Positions 35,749 to 44,970 are shown, counted from the stretch's first letter. The stretch is DNA of 64,000 nucleotides from Sphingobacterium corticibacterium (GCF_004208525.1 NZ_SGIT01000001.1:1240001-1304000); one strand, 5' to 3'. Translations and numbers: made by a program. The notes: a model not told the origin generated them from the letters alone.

Positions 35749-35805
35749 AGATATCAAATAAGAAATAGAAAAAATATTATACATAACACATTAAAAACTA
35801 CAGAT

Positions 35806-36243
35806 ATGAGAACGACATTGAAAACTACATGGAGAACTATCGCAGCAGCATTGATCATGGTAACATCCCTAAGCTCCTTTGCTTCGGAAAAAGCCAATCC
35901 TCTGAAAAATGTAGAATCGGACATCGTAATTGGTTCCTATATGGATGCTGTTACCGTGGGTAGCATCGACCTGAACAAGTTTCTTTTCGCAGATGATTTC
36001 CAGTACAGCAACGTGAACAATAATGACAGCGCAGGCAAAAAGGAATACATCAAGTTCCTGAAGGCCAACAAGGGCAACAAATATGACTGCAAGAGCAGCT
36101 ACGAGATCCTATCGCAGGACGGAAAGGTATGCGTAGCCAAAGCAACAATGGCATTTGATAACTTCACCCGCGTAGACTACATTACCCTGAACCAGGGAAA
36201 GGACGGATGGAAAGTAAGCAAAGTGGAAACGACTTATCCATAG
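35806..36243 (+). CDS. secreted NTF2-like protein, copy 1
   Basis: 145 residues from ATG 35806. A signal peptide (MRTTLKTTWRTIAAALIMVTSLSSFA) precedes a mature domain of about 120 residues that resembles NTF2-like/putative lumazine-binding proteins: VIGSYMDAVTVGSID.NKFLFADDFQYS, then GKKEYIKFLKAN, and the beta-rich end KVCVAKATMAFDNFTRVDYITLNQGKDGWKVSKVET. No catalytic residues are evident. The frame is open upstream to 35746, but the promoter box lies there, so the shorter start is right. This copy has an additional TTW insert in the signal peptide. It is one of six copies in this window; function unknown. Confidence 0.85.
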   Translation: MRTTLKTTWRTIAAALIMVTSLSSFASEKANPLKNVESDIVIGSYMDAVTVGSIDLNKFLFADDFQYSNVNNNDSAGKKEYIKFLKANKGNKYDCKSSYEILSQDGKVCVAKATMAFDNFTRVDYITLNQGKDGWKVSKVETTYP

Positions 36244-36311
36244 AAGATTTTAAATTTTTGTTTCAATAGTGGGACACGTCGTGAGATATCTCCCAATGTT
36301 TAGTTTAGTTA

Positions 36312-36344
36312 GCAAAGCCTGCATGTGCAGGCTTTGGTTTTTTG
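36312..36344 (+). terminator. P terminator copy 1 (after NTF2-like copy 1)
   Basis: AAAGCCTGCA / TGCAGGCTTT stem of 10 bp with 3-base loop and T run, about 70 bases after the stop codon. The same element follows every NTF2-like copy. Confidence 0.85.
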
Positions 36345-36356
36345 TGTCCGCTAGTA

Positions 36357-36850
36357 TTACAGTTTATCTATATATTGACCAATTCGTTTTATTAACACAT
36401 CGAAATCTGGCTGTTCATTATAGTAAAGGGCTTTAGTCGCTAAGTAACGTTCTTTGAATCTTTGTCGCTGTTCGACAGAAGGTAATACAAAGGCGTCATT
36501 CTGTGAAATGGGAATTTCGTAATCTTTGATCGGAAATCTATTCTCCTTATGTACTCGATAGGCATCTGTATTAAGAAATTCTTGAACCGCCGCCAACTCT
36601 AACAGGCAATATACATCGTAATATTGACGCATTAGATTCGGTTTTTCTTCCCCCATCTCTTGTTCTTGTCGATATTTAGTGGCTATGGTTTGAAGCTTTT
36701 CTACAAAAGTATACCCCGGATGGTAGCAAGCAATATCATAAGCACGATTGTCGATCAACTGATTTCCTAAAGTAGAAAAAGCCCTATCAAACGCCCAGGA
36801 GGTAACAGTATGCTTACTATTCGGTGTGACCGTATCAAAACCTACTTCCA
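36357..36850 (-). pseudogene. AbiEii-type nucleotidyltransferase toxin, N-terminus missing
   Basis: The C-terminal part of an AbiEii/AbiGii toxin is readable: LEVGFDTVTPNSKHTVTSWAF just before a TTG at 36758, then IDNRAYDIACYHPGYTFVEKLQTIATKYRQEQ and the C-terminal helices. The N-terminal nucleotidyltransferase core (GS and DxD motifs) is absent, and the frame runs backwards into the end of the antitoxin gene with no start codon in a reasonable context. A deletion has therefore removed the active part of the toxin while keeping its tail. Confidence 0.75.
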
Positions 36851-37444
36851 GTGATATTCCTTCGATTTCATTTGTTCCAAAATCGGCTCAAATAATTTCT
36901 TCGTCTTCGTATGTCCGTAACGACCTACTGCAAGCCTCAATTTATGAAGGTCCATAGCCTTCGCCTTAGTGATAGCGTTTTTTAAAACCATTTCCCGATC
37001 TTCTGCCAATGTATCAAGGTGATTAACCAAATCAACCAAAAGAAATTCCGGAGTAACCTTTTTAGGGAAATAGGGTGTTTTGTGAAAGAAAAATTTCTTC
37101 CCGTTTAAATCGACTTCACCATGACGTTTGTGATTATATACGACCCGTTTGTTATATAGTTGAGTAGTACCCAAATGCAATGCGTTATAACTATTAGGTG
37201 ACGTTAATAAAAAACGATCATCTTTAAGAAAGCTTCGTACCAACACTTCATCCTCAGGAGGTACCGGTCCAAATACTGTTTGCTTGGGGTAATAATACAT
37301 CCCTTGCGCTATCTTATCAAGCACTCCTTCTGTAACCAATTGCGCCAGATGCCTATCCACCGCATTGGAATATTTAGACAAATCTTCTCTACGATATACT
37401 TTACCTGGCTTTAATTGTTGCTTCAATTCAACTACTCTATTCAT
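36842..37444 (-). CDS. AbiEi-like antitoxin (DUF6088)
   Basis: 200 residues from ATG 37444. The N-terminal winged helix (VYRREDLSKYSNAVDRHLAQLVTEGVLDKIAQGMYYYPK) is the DNA-binding part that represses the operon; the C-terminal part (LLTSPNSYNALHLGTTQLYNKRVVYNHKRHGEV) is typical of DUF6088/AbiEi antitoxins, which neutralise the AbiEii nucleotidyltransferase. The toxin gene downstream is truncated, so this is an orphan antitoxin. The module sits inside what was a further NTF2-like copy. Confidence 0.85.
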   Translation of the reverse strand: MNRVVELKQQLKPGKVYRREDLSKYSNAVDRHLAQLVTEGVLDKIAQGMYYYPKQTVFGPVPPEDEVLVRSFLKDDRFLLTSPNSYNALHLGTTQLYNKRVVYNHKRHGEVDLNGKKFFFHKTPYFPKKVTPEFLLVDLVNHLDTLAEDREMVLKNAITKAKAMDLHKLRLAVGRYGHTKTKKLFEPILEQMKSKEYHWK

Positions 37445-37586
37445 AGCAAGACCTCCTTTATCAGTTATCTTTATACAAAGATACGAGATAAGAAGATCAA
37501 TTGCAAGAATTTCAATTTAAATTTCATGCACTTTATAAGAACAACTATCTATAAAGCAACATCTTGCAATGCATTAAATCTACCAG

Positions 37587-37756
37587 GCAACAAATATGAC
37601 TGCAAGAGCAGCTATGAGATCCTATCGCAGGACGGAAAAGTATGCGTAGCGAAAGCAACAATGGCATTCGACAACTTCAGCCGCGTAGACTATATTACCT
37701 TGAACCAGGGCAAAGATGGCTGGAAGGTAAGCAAAGTAGAAACGACTTATTCATAA
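37587..37756 (+). pseudogene. NTF2-like gene copy 2, 3' half only
   Basis: From GGCAACAAATATGACTGC onward the sequence matches the last 56 codons of the other copies, ending in a normal stop. The 5' half, signal peptide and promoter are replaced by the AbiE module. Confidence 0.9.
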
Positions 37757-37822
37757 GACTTTAAATTTTTGTTTCAATAATGGGACACGTCATGAGATAT
37801 CTCCCGATGTTTAGCTTAGTTA

Positions 37823-37855
37823 GCAAAGCTTGCAGACGCGGGCTTTGATTTTTTG
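37823..37855 (+). terminator. P terminator copy 2
   Basis: Degenerate P stem (AAAGCTTGCA / CGCGGGCTTT) with T run, following the truncated NTF2-like copy 2. Confidence 0.7.
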
Positions 37856-38006
37856 TTGCCGTTAAAATCTTCCTTAATTTAATGTATAATGATTCTTTTG
37901 TATCGGGTTATTGGAAAAAACCAATTGCTGGGGAAATACTATAGATTAGATACTTATCGAAAAAAACACGATATTAGGATACTTTTTAACTAATAACCTT
38001 GTCGTT

Positions 38007-39047
38007 ATGAAACGATTGTTTTTATTATTCGCGAGCCTCTTTGCACTATGCAACGCTAGGTCCCAGGAACTCAAACTTAAAGAGTCTCTCTCTCAAAACG
38101 AAACTAGTATTGTTGAACGCAGGATAAGCAATAAAGCTTTACTTCAACATACTTTAAACTATGCGCCACTCAGTTACGTTTCTCCGCCTTACTTAGATGT
38201 TGGCAATCCTAAAACAGCTTATATCCTTTCCGCTGACATTATGCCTCAATTTGTTATTGGTGGAGAATGGATGCCGATACCAATACATCTAACTCCAAGG
38301 TTTAAAGCAAGGATATTTCGAAATAATTTAGAAACCAATGATACTTCACTCCCCGTTAGAACACCGAGTTTTATGCCTGGTATGACAGCACATATACCAC
38401 TGCAAGACTATAGTAAAGACACGGGTAAAATTAAGTATGCTAGTATTGCCATATTTCATCACTCCAATGGTCAGGATGGCGATGAATTCAATTCCGATGA
38501 GCGTATAAACTTATACAATGGAAATTTTTCCACAAACTACGTTGAACCAGCATTTCATTATAGAATACGGAGATTCCAAAGTATTGGCTCGACTGATTGC
38601 AGCGACCCAGAACCTAACTATTCAGAGTACTATTTCAAACTTGGTATGGAAAAACATTTCGTTACTGCGGAAAAGCTAAAATCTACTTACGGAGATTACC
38701 GTTTTAATTTCACGGTGAATTGGATTGGTGTGCGGAATTATTGCGATATGATAAATAAAAAACAAATTTCTAGTTCCTATTACAGGGAAAAACATCGTAT
38801 TGTGTTCAGCAGTACATTTATAGCTGGAAATCGAGAGGGCGGGCTCAATGACTTTAACAAGCGGATTAATGTTAATATCAACTATAACTGGAGAATACCA
38901 TCCTCGCCGAATACAGCATTATTTTTAGGAACGGGATACTATGGCAGTGATCCTTATAATATTTACTATCAGCAGAGTTATTTTTTCGTTCATGCAGGCC
39001 TTTCTCTAGGATTTTTCGTGACGCCTAATATGATTGGATTAAAATAA
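38007..39047 (+). CDS. putative outer-membrane phospholipase A (OMPLA-like)
   Basis: 346 residues with signal peptide (MKRLFLLFASLFALCNARS). The segment IAIFHHSNGQDGDEF contains His-x-Ser-Asn-Gly, the active-site motif of OMPLA (catalytic His and Ser two residues apart), in a run of alternating residues typical of a beta barrel; the protein ends in strands (FFVHAGLSLGFFV). OMPLA-type enzymes hydrolyse phospholipids in the outer membrane. The next gene, 12 bases on, is a secreted alpha/beta hydrolase, so a lipolytic pair is likely. Annotation is from the motif only, and the third catalytic residue (Asn) is not assigned. Confidence 0.65.
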   Translation: MKRLFLLFASLFALCNARSQELKLKESLSQNETSIVERRISNKALLQHTLNYAPLSYVSPPYLDVGNPKTAYILSADIMPQFVIGGEWMPIPIHLTPRFKARIFRNNLETNDTSLPVRTPSFMPGMTAHIPLQDYSKDTGKIKYASIAIFHHSNGQDGDEFNSDERINLYNGNFSTNYVEPAFHYRIRRFQSIGSTDCSDPEPNYSEYYFKLGMEKHFVTAEKLKSTYGDYRFNFTVNWIGVRNYCDMINKKQISSSYYREKHRIVFSSTFIAGNREGGLNDFNKRINVNINYNWRIPSSPNTALFLGTGYYGSDPYNIYYQQSYFFVHAGLSLGFFVTPNMIGLK

Positions 39048-39059
39048 AAAGCAAGAGAA

Positions 39060-40169
39060 ATGAAAAACATGGCAGTTATTATCGTATTATTCCTATTGTC
39101 GAAACCATTGTTTGCACAACAGCATAGTAATGTATTGTACGGAGAGCGAGACATCCATACAGATACAGGAAGTATATATCTTGACAAGGCCGGAATGATC
39201 TATCCGAAAGTGGGAATCCCCAACGATGAACTTAGGGAAGCAAACAGCAGTTTACAGGAGTGGTACAAAAAAAACGATAAAAAATTTGTAGAAATAGCTA
39301 GACTTTACAATTGCAACTTCGAGAGTTACAATGATATTAACGCAGCGATCTTGAACGACTCGATTATCGAAACGGTGACCAGGAATCTAAATAAGACATC
39401 GACCAATACGGCGACGTTTCTCATCCACGGGTTCAGAAAGCCTTTTGACCCACAAAATGGTGATTCCAGTTCGCCTGAAGATTTCGAAACGTTAGCCGCT
39501 ACTTTCAAGAAGTTCAATTCCGCAAAGACGAAGATAGTGTCTGTATATTGGGATGCCCTATACGGATGCTGTTTTTCAGCGAGTGGCAAAAAGAACAAGC
39601 CATTATTTGAACTTTTCGAGCTGGCGCAGACACATGCGGAGAAAACGGGGAATACACTGCGAAAAATAGTCAGCAAGATTTCGAAAGACACATTAAACTT
39701 AATTTCACATAGTTTGGGTGCTAAAGTCGCATTGTACGCCCTTTTGGATATATCAAAAATTCCGATCAATACACCAAAAAACAGCCGAGTAAACATCTGC
39801 CTTGTCGCTCCTGCGATTTCTGGGGATCTGATCATAGAAAATTATATGAAAAGGCGACCAGGAAATGACATTTCTTCCGCAGACAATTACAATTTATACA
39901 TCGCGTATAATGAGCATGATTTTGTATTGAGAAAGAAAGACAACAGAATCGGAATATTTGGTCCTGGCCCATATAGATATGGCAACACAACTTTAGGATG
40001 TAATTATAGAAGCGCTGCGCTAAAATTGCAATCGCAGTTTAACGCTCTATTTAAGTTTTCTGGTATAAAACTTTATGATTTATCTAACGTAGGAAAATGT
40101 CATTTAGTCAGCTGTTATTGCTTTGGAAATAACCTTGAAAAGGTTCTCGCCGATATGAAATATCGATAA
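39060..40169 (+). CDS. secreted alpha/beta hydrolase, C-terminus fused to foreign sequence
   Basis: 369 residues with signal peptide (MKNMAVIIVLFLLSKPLFA). A nucleophile elbow LISHSLGAKVAL (S-H-S-L-G, catalytic Ser in the second Ser) and the oxyanion strand FLIHGFRKPF are as in the DUF900-type alpha/beta hydrolase group. It is in an operon with an OMPLA-like gene. The last few codons (MKYR, then stop) are encoded at the junction with a copy of the helicase tail that begins about 40150, so the natural C-terminus may have been lost. Confidence 0.78.
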   Translation: MKNMAVIIVLFLLSKPLFAQQHSNVLYGERDIHTDTGSIYLDKAGMIYPKVGIPNDELREANSSLQEWYKKNDKKFVEIARLYNCNFESYNDINAAILNDSIIETVTRNLNKTSTNTATFLIHGFRKPFDPQNGDSSSPEDFETLAATFKKFNSAKTKIVSVYWDALYGCCFSASGKKNKPLFELFELAQTHAEKTGNTLRKIVSKISKDTLNLISHSLGAKVALYALLDISKIPINTPKNSRVNICLVAPAISGDLIIENYMKRRPGNDISSADNYNLYIAYNEHDFVLRKKDNRIGIFGPGPYRYGNTTLGCNYRSAALKLQSQFNALFKFSGIKLYDLSNVGKCHLVSCYCFGNNLEKVLADMKYR

Positions 40170-40687
40170 GATTGGTTTTGAAGAGATTCCTTGTGTGGAC
40201 TTGGACTATGCTTTCCCGTTGCAGATCCACGCATGTTATAACAAGGGAACAGATATTGGTCGCCATGCGCTTAAGTACACTGGGCAAGAAAAGTTCGAAT
40301 CGAGAAGGGTTAGCGTTGAACAAAGAGCTAAACACAGAAGCGTTATTTATCAATCTGAAGAAAAGTGAGGAGGACTTCTCTCCTACCACATTATATGATG
40401 ACTATGCTATCAACGAGTTGCTTTCCACTGGCAGTCACAAAATCAAACGGCTGATTATTCGGAAAAAGGTTTGTCCTACATCACGCAAATGAAACTGGAA
40501 AAAAAATTCTTCTTTTTGTAAGGGAAGCTATCCACGATGCAGACGGTTTTACGCAAGGTTATGTGTTTATAGGCCCTGCTCACTACGTAAGCCATACGGG
40601 ATCGAAACCAATGTCTATTCAGTGGAAGCTGGAGGAACCTATTCCGGAATACCTTTGGACGGCTTCGGCGAAGATGGTGGTTGGGTA
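40150..40687 (+). pseudogene. second copy of helicase DUF3427 tail
   Basis: Matches 33720-34255 of the truncated helicase with numerous substitutions and several small indels (for example TATAACAAGGGAAC versus TATACAAGGGAAC), so the frame is broken repeatedly. It is joined to the 3' end of the hydrolase gene. Confidence 0.9.
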
Positions 40688-40713
40688 GTCAGGCTCTCCC
40701 GTTATGCTTTAAC

Positions 40714-40917
40714 TTATGATTTTAAGTACCGATAAATATCTATGACCAGGCTAATCAGCCCACCTATAAAAATATAACTCCAGTACTTACGTAAAGGTAA
40801 CCAACCGTCTTGACTGGCATATTTTGCCATCAATCCAAGTGCGATAACTGCTATAGAAGTGATTATGGATACCATACAAAAAAATAAAGATAACGGATTA
40901 ATATAAATATACGGCAT
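40714..40917 (-). CDS. small membrane protein, two helices
   Basis: 67 residues with two hydrophobic segments (about 8-30 and 45-62) and a short charged loop (AKYASQDGWLPLRKYW). No known family. It is the complete version of the remnant at 34267-34445 and travels with the helicase tail and a T element in a duplicated block. Confidence 0.6.
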   Translation of the reverse strand: MPYIYINPLSLFFCMVSIITSIAVIALGLMAKYASQDGWLPLRKYWSYIFIGGLISLVIDIYRYLKS

Positions 40918-40979
40918 ACATGCAACAGCGGAGATATTTATTCGTAATGAAATATTGCATTATACTGTTAGGATTATAT

Positions 40980-41117
40980 TTCGTTAAAATTTGTTAAAAG
41001 GGCTTTACAAAAATAAGAAGGCACAGGAATTGATAGTATTTCAGTAATTCATAATTTAGGTTAATAATTGGTTAGTTAGTAAAAATCCTGAAGCTCCCCG
41101 CTTCAGGATTTTTTTGT
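40980..41117. repeat. T element copy 2
   Basis: Same layout as copy 1 with core from 41048 and hairpin 41081-41113; the upstream palindrome region is longer by an 18-base stretch. It follows the second helicase tail and is followed by a short remnant of the unit that precedes NTF2-like genes (ATTACCGAACGC), then by the GNAT gene. Confidence 0.9.
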
Positions 41118-41179
41118 TGATTACCGAACGCAAGCTGCCCGACGGTAAACAGCGCTTTGAACACTTTTGCATCTACCTA

Positions 41180-41605
41180 TTAATGCTTCAATACATAAAT
41201 AGAACTATCCTTTATTCTAAACCCAAGATTTTCGTAAAGCTTACGTGCTGCAATACGGTGGCTTTCCGTAAATAAAAGCACTTCCGTCAAATTCATTTCT
41301 CTAGAATACTTGAGCAGATGTTCTATCAATTTCCTGCCGATACCTTGTCCTCGGTATGCATTATCGACAACGACATCTTCGATCCAACCTTTGTTTCCAG
41401 ATATAACACAATAGACAGCCATTGACGCAATACCAACTAGATTCCCGTCTTGAAAACCTCCTATGAGATAAACGCCATTGTCCGCCCGCAAGACTTGGGA
41501 AAGATCCTGATACTTTTTTCCGGGACTTAACTGTCTATATAAGGCTATAATTTCTTCGCGAATAGTATGATCAATATTAGAAAGATCGAGTTCTTTAATT
41601 TCCAT
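41180..41605 (-). CDS. GNAT family N-acetyltransferase
   Basis: 141 residues. The acetyl-CoA-binding motif A is clear (VVVDNAYRGQGIGRKLIEHLLKYS, with RGQGIG), preceded by the IEDV strand and followed by the motif B LLFTESHRIAARKLYENLGF. Substrate unknown; the TESHRIAARKLYENLGF end is common in small-molecule acetyltransferases. Single gene on the minus strand, its 3' end facing T element copy 2. Confidence 0.9.
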   Translation of the reverse strand: MEIKELDLSNIDHTIREEIIALYRQLSPGKKYQDLSQVLRADNGVYLIGGFQDGNLVGIASMAVYCVISGNKGWIEDVVVDNAYRGQGIGRKLIEHLLKYSREMNLTEVLLFTESHRIAARKLYENLGFRIKDSSIYVLKH

Positions 41606-41688
41606 AGTTCAACGTTTGTTAATAAATACACAAACATAAACATAAAATTCACTACATTGTGATTCATCGTTTAAAACATGAGTAGAAA

Positions 41689-42339
41689 ATGCAATCAAAC
41701 ACGACAGCTATAAAAAGAAAAAATATTATAACTATTCAACATCCCGAATCTGTGCATCATACCAATGGAATGGTTGGTTCATGGACAGATTGGGAACTTT
41801 CTGAAAAAGGGAAGCGCTTAGCGGAAAATATTTCTAGTCATTTGAAGCAAACGATTCACCATGAAAACTTCGTTATCTATTCTTCTACTCTGAAGAGAGG
41901 GGTACAAACAGCTGAAATTGTAGGAAAAAAATTAGGGCTGTTTCCTAAATTAACAGCATCGCTAAAAGAACGAGGGCTTGGAGCAGCTATCGGCAAATCT
42001 GTACAATGGCTCAAGGACAATATAGAACAAGAAGAATTGACGGTTTATGATAAGTGCTTCGCTGATGCGGAATCGAGATATGATGTTTGGAAAAGATTAC
42101 TACCGTTCTATGAAGAGATCATCACTAATGAGGAAGAAAATATAATCATCGTATCTCATGGCGATACACTAAGTATATTTAATGCGATGTGGCTTGGATT
42201 GGATATAGAATTGCTCAACAAAATTGACCTCTATGGAACAAGCGGGGGTGTTTCTTTTTTGTATCAAGATAATAGGGGTAAAAGAATAATCAAAAGATTA
42301 AGTGATACATCATTTATGTATCCTATTGCAAATCCTTAA
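41689..42339 (+). CDS. histidine phosphatase superfamily protein with altered RHG motif
   Basis: 216 residues. The layout is that of phosphoglycerate-mutase-like phosphatases: WTDWELSEKGKRLAENISSHL, YSSTLKRGVQTAEIVG, LKERGLG, and the second catalytic His in IIIVSHGDTLSIFNAMWLG. The first motif, normally RHGE, reads ITIQHPESVHH, so Arg is replaced by Gln and Gly by Pro while the His is kept. Activity may therefore be changed. The stop codon is followed within four bases by the hairpin of T element copy 3. Confidence 0.85.
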   Translation: MQSNTTAIKRKNIITIQHPESVHHTNGMVGSWTDWELSEKGKRLAENISSHLKQTIHHENFVIYSSTLKRGVQTAEIVGKKLGLFPKLTASLKERGLGAAIGKSVQWLKDNIEQEELTVYDKCFADAESRYDVWKRLLPFYEEIITNEEENIIIVSHGDTLSIFNAMWLGLDIELLNKIDLYGTSGGVSFLYQDNRGKRIIKRLSDTSFMYPIANP

Positions 42340-42341
42340 AT

Positions 42342-42378
42342 AAAAAATCCTGAGGCTTCCCGCTTCAGGATTTTTTGC
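42342..42378. repeat. T element copy 3, hairpin only
   Basis: Only the terminator part is present; the histidine phosphatase gene takes the place of the leader. Hairpin loop TTCCC. Followed by the 160-base spacer that leads to NTF2-like copy 3. Confidence 0.85.
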
Positions 42379-42548
42379 TCATTACCGAACGCCTACTGTC
42401 CATCGGCGAACATCCGGAAATCCCCCTAAAAAACACAAATATCTTTAAAACAATATATTGCGCACTTTAGCAACTGGCTTGCAATCCTTTTGGCATGAAC
42501 AGACAAGTAGATATCTGCATAATGCATTCACCGATTTTTTCACCGCAG

Positions 42549-42614
42549 TTACCGAGAAATGCCGGAGCTTGGTCTAATCGTTATTCGGTAAATATGCCCA
42601 CTACCCTACCTTTG
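42549..42614 (+). promoter_or_regulatory. promoter region of NTF2-like gene copy 3
   Basis: TTACCGA (42549-42555), TTCGGTAA (42584-42591) and TACCTTTG (42607-42614), same arrangement as copy 1. Confidence 0.75.
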
Positions 42615-42671
42615 AAGTATCAAATAAGAAATAGAAAAAATAATATATACATCACATTAAAAACGACAGAC

Positions 42672-43097
42672 ATGAAAACGACATTGAAAACTATCGCAAC
42701 AGCATTGATCATGGTAACATCCCTAAGCTCCTTTGCTGCCGAAAAAGCCAATCCTTTGAAAAACGTGGAATCGGGTATGGTAATCGGCTCCTATATGGAA
42801 GCTGTTACCGTGGGTACCATCGAGCTGAACAAGTTCCTTTTTGCAGATGATTTCCAATACAGCAACGTGAACAACAACGACCGTGCCGGCAAAAAGGAAT
42901 ACATTAAGTTCCTAAAGGCCAACAAGGGCAACAAATATGACTGCAAGAGCAGCTACGAGACCCTGTCGCAGGACGGAAAGGTATGCGTAGCCAAAGCAAC
43001 AATGGCATTTGATAACTTCACCCGCGTAGACTACATTACCTTGAACCAGGGAAAGGACGGATGGAAAGTAAGCAAAGTGGAAACGACTTATCCATAG
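42672..43097 (+). CDS. secreted NTF2-like protein, copy 3
   Basis: 141 residues from ATG 42672 (MKTTLKTIATALIMVTSLSSFAA). Differs from copy 1 by the shorter signal peptide and by substitutions such as MEAVTVGTIELNKF. Same mature domain with 3 Cys-containing positions conserved (YDCKSSYE, KVCVAK). Upstream is the spacer type that follows a T element instead of an Rpn gene. Confidence 0.85.
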   Translation: MKTTLKTIATALIMVTSLSSFAAEKANPLKNVESGMVIGSYMEAVTVGTIELNKFLFADDFQYSNVNNNDRAGKKEYIKFLKANKGNKYDCKSSYETLSQDGKVCVAKATMAFDNFTRVDYITLNQGKDGWKVSKVETTYP

Positions 43098-43127
43098 AAG
43101 ATTTTAAATTTTTGTTTAGTTTAGTTA

Positions 43128-43160
43128 GCAAAGGCTGCAAATGCAGGTTTTGATTTTTTT
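43128..43160 (+). terminator. P terminator copy 3
   Basis: AAAGGCTGCA / TGCAGGTTTT stem with T run, immediately after NTF2-like copy 3; about 40 bases of the usual spacer between stop codon and P are deleted here. Confidence 0.75.
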
Positions 43161-43236
43161 GTTGTCGCTCAAATCTTCCTTAATAATTTTTATATTCGTA
43201 TCCAATTACGAATATATTTCCAGGACAAAACTAATC

Positions 43237-43938
43237 ATGACCAATACATTAATCGAACCAACGGAAACGCAAGGTATGCTTCGCCCGAATACAAAGCAAG
43301 CTGAAAATGCCATTATAGGGTTGAAATGCGTACTCATAATGGAGTTTGTATCGATTTTTTTCCTTTATCTCGAATACAGTCTTTTATCTTCCGTATCTTC
43401 CAAGCCAACATCGGAAGAAGCTATTAATGCTAATTATGACCAACAACAGTTCTTCTCGATAATAAGTCTATTTGTTTATTTTATATCGATAGTTACATTT
43501 CTGAAGTGGTTCAGGCGAGCCTATTACAATTTGGGTATAAGGGTTAGCTCCCTATCATGCTCGAATATAAGAGCTGCTATCAGTTGGTTCATCCCGATTG
43601 TGAGCATATATAAGCCATACCAGATTTTGAAGGAAATGTATCGAAAGACAAATTACTTGTTGGTTCAGAGGTATCCCGAAACCGAAGGAATATTGCCCAT
43701 GAAGTTACTTCATGTTTGGTGGTTCTTTTATATAGTTCTGAATATCATCGCTTTCATTTTGACATATTTGTACCTTAATATCGATTCAGTAAAAGATATA
43801 CTGACTATAAACGGGATAAATACGGCATTTTCTTTAGTTAATATATCGCTGTCGATCTTAACAATAAAAGTGGTGCGCCGATATGCAGAAGCAGAAAGAC
43901 TAATGGCCAGAATCCGGGATGAGAATAATGAGATCTAA
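43237..43938 (+). CDS. DUF4328 membrane protein
   Basis: 233 residues from ATG 43237 (MTNTLIEPTETQGM). Four to five hydrophobic segments; the DUF4328 hallmark is FLKWFRRAYYNLGIR followed by ISWFIPIVSIYKPYQILKEMYRKTN and a later WWFFYIVLNI segment. The family is an uncharacterised set of bacterial membrane proteins with a Trp-Phe-x-Arg-Ala-Tyr motif. Single gene following P terminator copy 3. Confidence 0.88.
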   Translation: MTNTLIEPTETQGMLRPNTKQAENAIIGLKCVLIMEFVSIFFLYLEYSLLSSVSSKPTSEEAINANYDQQQFFSIISLFVYFISIVTFLKWFRRAYYNLGIRVSSLSCSNIRAAISWFIPIVSIYKPYQILKEMYRKTNYLLVQRYPETEGILPMKLLHVWWFFYIVLNIIAFILTYLYLNIDSVKDILTINGINTAFSLVNISLSILTIKVVRRYAEAERLMARIRDENNEI

Positions 43939-44310
43939 AATGAGATTTATGGTTTGTTCTTATCAAGAATATGTTTAAGCGTGAACAATGTGGCCATGTG
44001 GCTGTCAAAAGAGCATACAGCCATCTGCGTTTTTGTCGTATTGGTTGGCAATCGTCACGGTGAGGCCGGCAATATAGGCGAGATTTACGTAAAAGATTTG
44101 TCGTTAGCGGTTAGTACGGAGGCATAAAAGTCATCCATTTGTTAACATGTGTTAAACCTACACTAAGTAATGCAAATGGTACGCTTACACGCAATTTTGC
44201 AGAAGAGAATAAAATAGTTATTTTAGGAGAGGTTATTAATCTTTGAGAGTTTATGAAATCGTGGAGTTCAAAGTCTCATCAATCAAATTGATTGCCTCCA
44301 AAAAAATGTT
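43939..44310 (+). pseudogene. gene-free stretch with 3' fragment of the 31145-type gene (43990-44127)
   Basis: From about 43990 to the TAA at 44125-44127 the sequence matches the last 45 codons of the gene at 31145 (KEHTAICVFVV ... IYVKDLSLAVSTE), with no start. The downstream part (about 44130-44195) is the same AAAAGTCATCCATTTG TTAACATGTGTTAA stretch that precedes T copies 4 and 5, but no T hairpin follows here. Confidence 0.8.
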
Positions 44311-44940
44311 ATGAAATTCGACAAACTAGTTATTAGCATACAAGATACCCACGAGGAGTTACAACGTTCTGCCGTGAAAGCGGTGAACCAAGCGCTCACC
44401 GTGCACAACTGGTTGATCGGCTTATACATCGTCGAATTTGAACAAAAAGGTAAAGACCGTGCGAAATATGGTGAACGGTTGTTGCCGGAGCTCTCTGAAT
44501 CTGTTAAGATAAGGAACTTGTCGGTTACGAATTTAAGGCTTTGTAGACAGTTTTACACGACATATCCACATCTTCTGCCAGCTGTTAAAGAAGTATTAAA
44601 TAACCACGTGATGCAAGTCAATCGAATTGGTCAGACGATGACTGACCAATTACAAGAAACTGACTTACAAATAATTGAAATTCATCAGTCGATAACTGAT
44701 GAATTGAATCGCCAGAAAAGAAACCCTAACGGAGAAAATGGTCATCTTGTAGATCCTTTAGAAATTCTGTCCAAGATATCGTTTACTCACCTCGTGCAGC
44801 TACTTACACTTCATGACATGAATAAGCGTACATTCTACGAATTAGAATGTATTGAGCGATCTTGGAGTGTTGACGAGCTGAAAAGACAGATCAATACACT
44901 ATACTACGAACGAAGCGGAATAAGTAAAAACCGGATCAAC
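44311..44940 (+). pseudogene. DUF1016 (YhcG-type) N-terminal domain, truncated
   Basis: The first 210 codons encode the DUF1016 N-terminal domain (KAVNQALTVHNWLIGLYIVEFEQKGKDRAKYGERLLPELS ... ISFTHLVQLL) and end right after its NTLYYERSGISK motif; the PD-(D/E)xK nuclease domain expected next is missing. The frame then runs in phase into a lipoprotein gene, so a 379-residue fusion could be translated, but a signal peptide at position 221 shows this is accidental. YhcG-type proteins are putative DNA nucleases of defence or recombination. Confidence 0.8.
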
Positions 44941-44970
44941 TGTCCAAAGTTGTCAACCAGAAAGCATAAT

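Noticed and set aside
35746..35805. Upstream extensions of the NTF2-like frames (up to 200 residues)
   Set aside because: The frames are open but cover the promoter box and inverted repeat, and the signal peptide starts at the MRTTLK or MKTTLK Met.
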